A stretch of 64,000 bases of DNA, from assembly GCF_013377885.1 (NCBI RefSeq), contig NZ_JABKAU010000026.1:1-64000 (forward strand), given 5' to 3'. Source of the DNA: Hymenobacter lapidiphilus. Lineage in GTDB: Bacteria; Bacteroidota; Bacteroidia; Cytophagales; Hymenobacteraceae. Both the position numbers and the translations under genes were made by a program. The notes under the pieces were generated by a model. The model made no database searches, had not been told where the DNA came from, and saw only the letters and a list, made by a program, of their open reading frames with translations. This document shows, in pieces, positions 58,538-64,000 of this stretch (position 1 is its first letter; every line of letters starts with the position of its first letter).

Positions 58538-58687
58538 GAAATTTCACAAATCAGGCGTGGAAGTTTTGACCGTGGGTGGCGGCGGCCACGCAGCGCTGGT
58601 GCACCCCCACCTTGCCGAAGCCTTCCTGCGGCTTGCGCTCAGCAGCGTGAGCGGAAAGCAGGACTTGGCGCTGGGAAATTTGCACTA

Positions 58688-59977
58688 TTAAATGAAAAAA
58701 ACGGCAACGGCAGGTGCGGGGCTGGCAAAAAATTCGGGGTCGGTTTCGGTAACCAGCCCGGCGGCCAGGGTTTCGCCGGTTTGCTCGTCGATGAGAATCA
58801 GGGCCCCGGTGACGCGGTTCTGCTGGTAGCAGTCCACTACCAGCGGCAGCGCCGTGCGCAGCTGCACCCGCACAATGTCGTTAAGCTGGGCAGCATCGGC
58901 GCCGTGGTGCTCGAAGGTGGCCACGTTGGTTTTGTACACGATGGCCGTCACGGAGGCCTTTACAACGGCGCTGTGGTGCTGCACTAGGAGCTTGCGGCCC
59001 GCTTTGAGGGGCCGTTCGTGCATCCAGCACAGGATGGCTTCCAGGGCGCGCGTCACGGCCGGATGGGCTGTTGTGGGCACGATGGTGTCGCCGCGGCTCA
59101 CGTCCACGTCGTCGCGCAGGCGCAGCACCACGGCCTGCGGGGCGGTGGCCGTCGCTACTTCCTGCTGGTTCACTTCAATGGCTTCAATCACCGTTTCAAG
59201 GCCTGAGGGCCAGATGCGCACCTGGTCGCCGGCGTGGTAGGTGCCACTCTGAATGCGGCCGGCGTAGCCCCGGTAGTCGGGCAGCTGCTCGGTCTGGGGC
59301 CGAATGACGTACTGCACCTGGAACCGGGGTTCGTTGGGGTTAGCATCGGCTGGTACGGGCACGCTTTCCAGGTGTTGCAGCAAGCTGGGCCCCTCGTACC
59401 ACGCCAACTGCCGCGAGTGCCGCACCACGTTGTCGCCGTTCAGGGCACTCATCGGAATGGCCACTACCTGGGCCAGCCGGAGCTGCTGGGCTACCCGCTG
59501 GTAGTCGCTCACAATCCGGTCGAACACGGCCTGATCGTAGTCTACCAGGTCCATCTTATTCACGGCCAGCACAAAGTGCCGAATGCCCAGCAGCGCGGCA
59601 ATGAGGGTGTGGCGGCGGGTCTGCTCGATCACGCCGTGGCGGGCATCGACCAGCACAATGGCCAGGTAGGCATTCGAGGCGCCCGTTACCATGTTGCGGG
59701 TGTACTGCACGTGGCCCGGCGCGTCGGTAATGATAAATTTGCGGCGGGGCGTGGTGAAGTACTTGTGGGCCACGTCGATGGTGATGCCCTGTTCCCGCTC
59801 GGCCTTCAGGCCATCGGTGAGCAGGGCCAGGTCTACGGCGCCGCTGGCGTGGCGGCGCTTTTCCAGCGTCGCCAGCACGTCCAGCGACACGGCGTCGCTG
59901 TCGTAGAGCAGGCGGCCAATGAGCGTGCTTTTGCCATCGTCGACGCTGCCGCAGGTGATGAATCGGAGAAGGTCCAT
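58688..59977 (-). CDS. cysN: Sulfate adenylyltransferase subunit 1 (GTPase)
   Basis: The 429 aa protein is an EF-Tu-like GTPase: P-loop CGSVDDGKSTLIGRLLYDSD, switch DAPGHVQYTRNM and base recognition NKMDLVD. It hydrolyses GTP to drive APS formation by CysD. No APS-kinase (CysC) extension is present, which fits the iron-sulfur APS reductase encoded upstream. It is 102 bases after cysD. Confidence 0.95.
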   Translation of the reverse strand: MDLLRFITCGSVDDGKSTLIGRLLYDSDAVSLDVLATLEKRRHASGAVDLALLTDGLKAEREQGITIDVAHKYFTTPRRKFIITDAPGHVQYTRNMVTGASNAYLAIVLVDARHGVIEQTRRHTLIAALLGIRHFVLAVNKMDLVDYDQAVFDRIVSDYQRVAQQLRLAQVVAIPMSALNGDNVVRHSRQLAWYEGPSLLQHLESVPVPADANPNEPRFQVQYVIRPQTEQLPDYRGYAGRIQSGTYHAGDQVRIWPSGLETVIEAIEVNQQEVATATAPQAVVLRLRDDVDVSRGDTIVPTTAHPAVTRALEAILCWMHERPLKAGRKLLVQHHSAVVKASVTAIVYKTNVATFEHHGADAAQLNDIVRVQLRTALPLVVDCYQQNRVTGALILIDEQTGETLAAGLVTETDPEFFASPAPAVAVFFI

Positions 59978-60079
59978 TTTTGTTCTTAGTTGTTAGTGCC
60001 TGGTGATTGGTTTGTTTGCATTAGAGGCTTTTGCTCGATGAAAACCAAGCACTAAGCCCCAATAGCCAAGCATCATTTT

Positions 60080-60991
60080 TTAGAAATAGCCGTTGCGTTT
60101 GCGGTCTTCCATCCCCGTTTCGGAGAGGTTGTCATCGAGGCGGGTGGCCCCCCGCTCGCTCACTTTGGCCTGTAGCAGGTCCTGAATGATGTCGTCGACG
60201 GAGGCGGCGTCGCTTTCCACGGCCGCTGTGCACGTGGAGTCGCCCACGGTGCGGAAACGCACGCGGCGGCGCACGATTTCGTCGGTTTCGTCGAGGTGCA
60301 GGTGCTCGCTCAGGCCCAGCAGCTGGCCGCTGGGCAGCACCACGCACTGGCGCTCGTGGGCGAAGTAGATATCGGGCAGCGCAATGTTCTCGCGCTGGAT
60401 GTAATTCCACACGTCCAGCTCGGTCCAGTTGGAAATGGGAAACACGCGCACGTTCTCGCCCTTCTGAATGCGGCCGTTGTAAATGTTCCACAGCTCGGGG
60501 CGTTGGCGGCGCGGGTCCCACTGGCCGAACTCGTTGCGCACCGAAAAAATCCGCTCCTTGGCGCGGGCCTTCTCCTCATCGCGCCGGGCCCCGCCGATGC
60601 AGGCATCGAACTCAAATTCCTCAATCACATCGAGCAGCGTGTAGGTTTGTAGGGGGTTGCGGCTAGGGTACTTGCCGCCCGGCTCGCGCAGGCCCCGCTC
60701 CCGGATGGTGTCTTCCACCTTTCGCACAATTAGCTTCTCGCCCAACGAAGCGGCCAGGGAGTCGCGAAAAGCAATGATTTCCTGGAAGTTGTGGCCCGTA
60801 TCGATGTGCACCAGCGGGAACGGAAACCGGCCGGGCCGGAAGGCCTTCTCGGCCAAGCGCGTGAGGGCAATGGAGTCCTTGCCGCCCGAAAACAGCAGCG
60901 CGGGCCGTTCGAACTGCCCGGCTACTTCCCGCAGAATGTGAATGGCCTCGGCTTCTAGCCGGTCGAGGTAGTCTAGTGCTTTTTTAGTCAT
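60080..60991 (-). CDS. cysD: Sulfate adenylyltransferase subunit 2
   Basis: The 303 aa protein has the PP-loop FSGGKDSIALTRLAEKAF, TGHNFQEIIAFRD and the family block RRDEEKARAKERIFS. It ends ...GMEDRKRNGYF as CysD proteins do. It forms APS from ATP and sulfate together with CysN. It lies 61 bases after cysH and is transcribed with cysH and cysN. Confidence 0.95.
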   Translation of the reverse strand: MTKKALDYLDRLEAEAIHILREVAGQFERPALLFSGGKDSIALTRLAEKAFRPGRFPFPLVHIDTGHNFQEIIAFRDSLAASLGEKLIVRKVEDTIRERGLREPGGKYPSRNPLQTYTLLDVIEEFEFDACIGGARRDEEKARAKERIFSVRNEFGQWDPRRQRPELWNIYNGRIQKGENVRVFPISNWTELDVWNYIQRENIALPDIYFAHERQCVVLPSGQLLGLSEHLHLDETDEIVRRRVRFRTVGDSTCTAAVESDAASVDDIIQDLLQAKVSERGATRLDDNLSETGMEDRKRNGYF

Positions 60992-61052
60992 TGCGATGTA
61001 CGTCTGCCGGGCTCTTAGAAGCCCGGCATATGGTGATAATTGCGGAAAGGGG

Positions 61053-61817
61053 CTAGTCTGAGCGTTTGCCGGCTCCTGCTACCGGGTCGAGGCCCTGGGA
61101 CGGGGCGGTGGCATGCAGGCCGCACTCCTTGGCGACCTGGTCTTCCCACCACCACCGGCCGGCCCGGAAGTCCTCGCCCGGCCGGATGGCGCGGGTGCAC
61201 GGCGCGCAGCCGATGCTCACGAAACCCTGTTGGTGCAGCGGATTGACCGGAATTCCGTGTTGCTGGGCGACGTCATGGCACTGCTCCCAGGTCCAGTCGA
61301 ACACCGGATGCACTTTGATGAGCTGGTGCGCGGCATCCCACTCGGCGGGGTACATGATTTGGCGGTTGGCCGACTGCTCGGCGCGGATGCCGGTGACCCA
61401 GATTTTCTGGCCCGCCAGCGCCCGTCCCAGCGGCTCCAGCTTCCGGATGTGACAGCACTGCTTGCGGTTTTCGATGCTCTCGTAAAAGCTATTGGGGCCC
61501 TTGGCCAGCAGCAGTTGCTCCACGCTGGCGGCCTGCGGCGCAAACACCTCGATGGGCTTGGCGTAGCGCAGCAGGGTCTTGTTCCAGGTTGCGTAGGTTT
61601 CCTGAAAATTGCGGCCCGTATCGAGCGTGAACACCCGGATAGGCAGGTCGTTCTCGAAAATGAAGTGGGTGATAATCTGGTCTTCGAGGCCAAAGGAGGT
61701 TGAAAACGAGGCCGTGCCGGGGAAGTGTTCGGCCAGCAAAGTCAGGGTCTCGGAAACGGATTGGCCCACCAAGTAGCGGCGTAGGTCATCGACCAGCGCC
61801 TCAGTTGCGAGGTGCAT
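61053..61817 (-). CDS. cysH: Assimilatory APS reductase (iron-sulfur type)
   Basis: The 254 aa protein carries SFSTSFGLEDQIITH and TLDTGRNFQETY (nucleotide binding) and ends with the catalytic ECGLH (Cys232). Cysteines Cys121-Cys122 (KQCCHIRK) and Cys204/Cys207 (GCAPCTRA) give the CC...CxxC pattern of a [4Fe-4S] cluster. The enzyme should therefore reduce APS directly and not PAPS. The lack of a CysC domain downstream agrees. It is the first gene of the operon and is preceded by a long structured leader. Confidence 0.93.
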   Translation of the reverse strand: MHLATEALVDDLRRYLVGQSVSETLTLLAEHFPGTASFSTSFGLEDQIITHFIFENDLPIRVFTLDTGRNFQETYATWNKTLLRYAKPIEVFAPQAASVEQLLLAKGPNSFYESIENRKQCCHIRKLEPLGRALAGQKIWVTGIRAEQSANRQIMYPAEWDAAHQLIKVHPVFDWTWEQCHDVAQQHGIPVNPLHQQGFVSIGCAPCTRAIRPGEDFRAGRWWWEDQVAKECGLHATAPSQGLDPVAGAGKRSD

Positions 61818-62008
61818 GCGTACAAGCTGAATGCGGCTTTCCCGGGTGGGAGTTGGCGAAAGCCCGGTTTGGAAAGGGGAGCCCCAGGCACGAAAACAAG
61901 GCGTGCTGGCTTAGGCAGACTACGCCGGGAGTAGTCAGAGTATAACCTAATCCAGCCGCTTGTTTATCAGCGCGTTTGGATTTTTAGACCGGCCAGGTGG
62001 AAATGAAA
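61818..62008 (-). promoter_or_regulatory. Structured leader between Cys-rich ORF and cysH
   Basis: On the minus strand this stretch can form three hairpins. They are AATCCA...TGGATT with inner CGCT/AGCG (about 61941-61976), GACTAC-N7-GTAGTC (61918-61936) and GGCTTTC...GAAAGCC (61835-61864). The last ends only 17 bases before the cysH start and could mask its translation start. No gene is supported within it. The arrangement fits attenuation-type control. Confidence 0.5.
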
Positions 62009-62128
62009 CTAGGCACAACAACCCACAGCCGCTGTCAGACAGACGGACGTGCACGCCATGCAACAACACATTTGCACTGAAGCAAAGGCGGCGGTGCTGT
62101 GCAGGCGAGAGTTGTTGAAAGTTTTCAC
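62009..62128 (-). CDS. Cysteine-rich leader peptide ORF (putative)
   Basis: A GTG at 62126-62128 opens a 39 aa frame beginning VKTFNNSRLHSTAAF and ending MCCCMACTSVCLTAAVGCCA. The last 20 residues, which could also start at the internal ATG (62071), contain seven cysteines and two methionines. Such density of codons for the end product just upstream of sulfur-assimilation genes is the hallmark of a leader peptide. Ribosome stalling on these codons would report Cys-tRNA supply. It lies between an S-box riboswitch and cysH. Translation is not proven. Confidence 0.55.
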   Translation of the reverse strand: MKTFNNSRLHSTAAFASVQMCCCMACTSVCLTAAVGCCA

Positions 62129-62134
62129 GGCAAC

Positions 62135-62232
62135 TTGTTTTTGTATGTCCAGGAGTTGGCCCCGTTCTGCCTTGGCAGGGGACTGCCGGCGTTTCATCGA
62201 GCCGGTCTCTCCGCACCTCTCTGTAAAACCAT
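62135..62232 (-). ncRNA. S-box (SAM) riboswitch upstream of cysHDN
   Basis: The minus strand shows the conserved order of the SAM riboswitch core: AGAGAGGTGCGGAGAGA, then CCGGCTCGATGAAACGCCGG (kink-turn type GATGAA), then a P3 hairpin CCCC-TGCC-AAGG-CAG-AACGGGG and the CCAACTCC junction. P2 pairs GGUG with CGCC, P3 pairs CCCC with GGGG, and GUUUU (62229 side) with AAAAC can close P1. The P4 stem of the Bacillus type is not evident, so it may be of a SAM-I/IV variant. It suggests repression of sulfate assimilation by high SAM. Confidence 0.75.
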
Positions 62233-62423
62233 TCTTCTACGGGGAGGAATTAAGCACGCAAGAAAGGTCCTTATTCCTGCAAAAGCAAAACCGCTGGTGT
62301 TCGAAGATGTCCAACCACCAGAAAAACGCTTAATACTTAATAGATGAACTATTAGCTGGCTGCTCATGAGCTAAACTGTCTTGTTTAATTGAATCATACC
62401 CCCATTGCTGTGTCAAAACGCAG
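62233..62423. other. Promoter-bearing gap before the riboswitch
   Basis: No gene is visible. The stretch should contain the promoter for the riboswitch-cysH transcript on the minus strand. A clear -33/-7 pair was not found. The right end merges with the tail of the IS5 transposase frame. Confidence 0.4.
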
Positions 62424-63116
62424 TCATGTGGAGCTTGCCAACATGGAAAAGCGCTTCTTCAAGCTTGCTAGAGCCTGTTGTGGACTAGATGGCTGAAAAA
62501 CGCCTTTGGCTAGTAACAAGCCGACGAAGACCAGGAAGTGGAATTGCTGCATGGTCAGCGCCAAGCGCTCGTAGTCGCGGGCCAGGCGGCGGAAGCGAGC
62601 AGCCCAGCCAAAGCTGCGCTCCACGACCCAGCGGCGTGGCAGCAGCACGAATCCGGTCTGGCCCGCTGGCTTGGCAATGGCTTGTAGATCAATGTCGTGC
62701 ACCGCTGCCGCGTACTCGGTGTCTTCGCCCGTGTAGCCCTGGTCGACATAGGCCACCTCGACTTTCTGCCCCGTGACCTGCTGGACCCGCTCGCAGAGGG
62801 CCGCCACCTGCCCGCGGTCCGGTTCGTTGGCCGGCGTGACGACGGCCGCCAGCAGATGGCCCAGTGTATCGACAGCGACATGGACCTTGCTGCCCTTGCG
62901 CCGTTTGGCCCCGTCGTAGCCCGCGCGGGCCCCGCTTTCGGGGGGGCTCTGCAGCGTGCGCGAGTCCAGAATCACGGCCGTGGGCTCAGCCTGGCGGCCG
63001 GCTAGCAGCCGCGCCAGTTCGCGCAAATCAGCCAGCAGGTGCTCGAAACATCGGTTATCGCGCCAGCGAGCCCACTGCTGGTACACGGCCGGCCAGGGCG
63101 GTAAATCGTGGGGCAA
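62424..63116 (-). pseudogene. IS5 family transposase, N-terminus missing
   Basis: The 230 aa frame starts inside the family pattern ([17 protein letters not shown]) and lacks the first 40 or so residues (DUF4096 part). It contains [16 protein letters not shown] (Asp), [14 protein letters not shown] (Asp) and [15 protein letters not shown] (Glu). An IR-like GAGCCTGTTGTGGACTAG begins at 62471, and the frame runs past it to stop at 62424, outside the element. Its 5' end is replaced by the IS1595-type element at 63120. Confidence 0.8.
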
Positions 63117-63119
63117 GTA

Positions 63120-63963
63120 GGGTGTTGCTAAACAAATAGGGAAAACCTCCGACTCGGGCGCCCAGCTGCCCGATTTTTATGATTAGCGCCCTATTTAACA
63201 AGGGGCTTAGGAAGCAAAGGCGTTCAAAACCTTTGTAACTTCCTTTCATGCAGCAAGTTAACCGCTACTGCAAATCTGCAAAAATATCGGAGGTCAAATT
63301 CCGCTATTTGTTGCGCCTGTTTGCCCTGGATTTGACGGCCTCTGACACGGCGCGGCTGACGGGGCTAAACACTCGCTCCGTCAACACGATTTACCTGCGG
63401 CTGCGCCGCCGCATGCAGGCCGAATGCCGCGTGCCGGTCGAACTGGCCGGCGCGGTCGAGTTGGATGAATGTTACTTCGGTCCGCGCCGGGTGCGGGGCA
63501 AGCGGGGCCGGGGAGCAGGGGGCAAAACGGTGGTCTTTGGCTTGTTCAAAAGGGGCGGGCAGGTGTACACAGAAATTGTCCCAAACTGTCAGAAAAAGAC
63601 CTTACAAGCCATTATCCGGGGCAAAGTGGACGTCTCGGCCATGGTCAATACCGATGGCTGGCGCGGCTATGACGGGCTAGTGGATGTGGGCTATGACCGC
63701 CACTTTCGAGTGCATCACGGCCAGGATGAGTTCGTTCAGGGTGCAGCCCACATCAACGGCATCGAGTCGTTTTGGGGCTTCGCGAAAGCCCGGCTCCAGC
63801 AGTTTCGTGGCCTGCGCCAAGAGTTGTTTTTGCTGCATCTGAAAGAGTGTGAATTTCGCTTTAATCACCGCCAGCAGGACCTCTACAAATCCTTGCTGAA
63901 ATTGCTCCGACAGCAACCCCTATAAGTCGGTTTGCTTCCTAAGCCCCTTGTTTAACAACACCC
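63120..63963 (+). mobile_element. IS1595-type insertion sequence with doubled left end
   Basis: The right end (inverse of GGGTGTTGTTAAACAAGGGG, ending 63963) is matched at the far left by GGGTGTTGCTAAACAAATAG (63120) and again internally at 63194-63218 (ACAAGGGGCTTAGGAAGC). The stretch between the two left copies resembles the start of the 43078 MITE (GAAAACCTCCGACTCG). The left end thus appears recombined with a MITE. The transposase is intact. Confidence 0.8.
63248..63925 (+). CDS. IS1595 family transposase
   Basis: The 225 aa protein begins with a homeodomain-like region (RYLLRLFALDLTASDTARLTGLNTRS). The DDE(N/H) core follows: AVELDECYFGPRRVRGKRGRG (Asp), MVNTDGWRGYDGL (Asp) and HINGIESFWGFAKARLQQFRG (Glu after Asn). 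The VELDE-YFG and NGIESFW motifs are diagnostic of the ISXO2-like domain. It lacks the zinc ribbon found in longer members. It could mobilise the MITE at 43078. Confidence 0.9.
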   Translation: MQQVNRYCKSAKISEVKFRYLLRLFALDLTASDTARLTGLNTRSVNTIYLRLRRRMQAECRVPVELAGAVELDECYFGPRRVRGKRGRGAGGKTVVFGLFKRGGQVYTEIVPNCQKKTLQAIIRGKVDVSAMVNTDGWRGYDGLVDVGYDRHFRVHHGQDEFVQGAAHINGIESFWGFAKARLQQFRGLRQELFLLHLKECEFRFNHRQQDLYKSLLKLLRQQPL

Positions 63964-64000
63964 CATTAACGACGGCCAGGCCAACAATTTCGACTTGTTC

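Noticed and set aside
62129-62197. Longer start of the Cys-rich ORF at 62197
   Set aside because: That ATG is the conserved GATGAA of the riboswitch core, so the codons upstream of 62128 are explained by RNA structure.
63964-64000. Continuation of the IS5 transposase N-terminus after the IS1595 element
   Set aside because: The translated bases do not resemble an IS5 N-terminus, so the insertion is not a simple split of that gene.

Overview
The window looks like a chromosomal segment of a GC-rich Bacteroidota of the Hymenobacter/Cytophagales type. Supporting signs are the TonB receptor with a carboxypeptidase-like N-terminal plug extension, a metallophosphoesterase-Omp85 fusion, CPA2 antiporters, mostly non-canonical ribosome binding sites and many Bacteroidota-style insertion sequences. 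No rRNA, tRNA or CRISPR array was seen.

Layout. 1-5.6 kb: an aspartyl-protease-like gene cut by a Tn3-family transposon whose tnpA is itself split by an IS5 element. 5.6-15 kb (minus strand): an eleven-gene oxidoreductase cluster (outer-membrane porin, MBL hydrolase, two SDRs, two zinc-free MDR reductases, two VOC proteins, NmrA-like protein, small ferredoxin-fold protein, and a crotonase resembling 6-oxocamphor hydrolase). 15-16.4 kb: the control region of that cluster, with repeated TCCGG-type palindromes, interrupted by a decayed IS5-type element. 16.5-19.8 kb: a four-GAF sigma-54 activator. 19.9-23.5 kb: an ISKra4-type element carrying a pRiA4b ORF-3 protein and a serine recombinase, inserted beside an IS5 remnant. 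23.5-29.5 kb: an exceptionally long (1978 aa) sigma-54 activator with about nine tandem GAF modules. 29.5-38.7 kb (plus strand): a second twelve-gene cluster (cysteine hydrolase, two Asp-nucleophile alpha/beta hydrolases, SDR, three NTF2/SnoaL proteins, F420-reductase-like protein, unknown protein, DUF2798, second porin, MDR reductase), preceded by two palindromes and a possible -24/-12 promoter.

38.7-43 kb: a membrane-fusion-like protein and a phosphoesterase-Omp85 fusion, followed by a 286 bp MITE. 43.4-49.4 kb: a cNMP-type sensor kinase, a response regulator/thioredoxin-reductase-like fusion, and a KefF/KefC-like quinone reductase and potassium/proton antiporter pair. 49.4-50.4 kb: a decayed IS481 element and a 113 bp MITE related to the ISKra4 element. 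50.5-54.2 kb: an iron-uptake pair (PepSY protein, TonB siderophore receptor). 54.4-57.1 kb: small secreted protein, DUF1259 protein and gene remnants. 57.1-62.3 kb (minus strand): sulfate assimilation (cysH-cysD-cysN-siroheme-synthase/TauE fusion), preceded by an S-box (SAM) riboswitch and a cysteine-rich leader ORF. 62.4-64 kb: IS5 and IS1595 elements.

The most interesting part is the paired architecture at 5.6-38.7 kb: two regulators built from different numbers of the same GAF module sit beside two enzyme clusters of the same general composition, each with its own repeated palindromes. The likely theme is sensing, import and transformation of small hydrophobic or cyclic carbonyl compounds, but the substrate cannot be read from the sequence.
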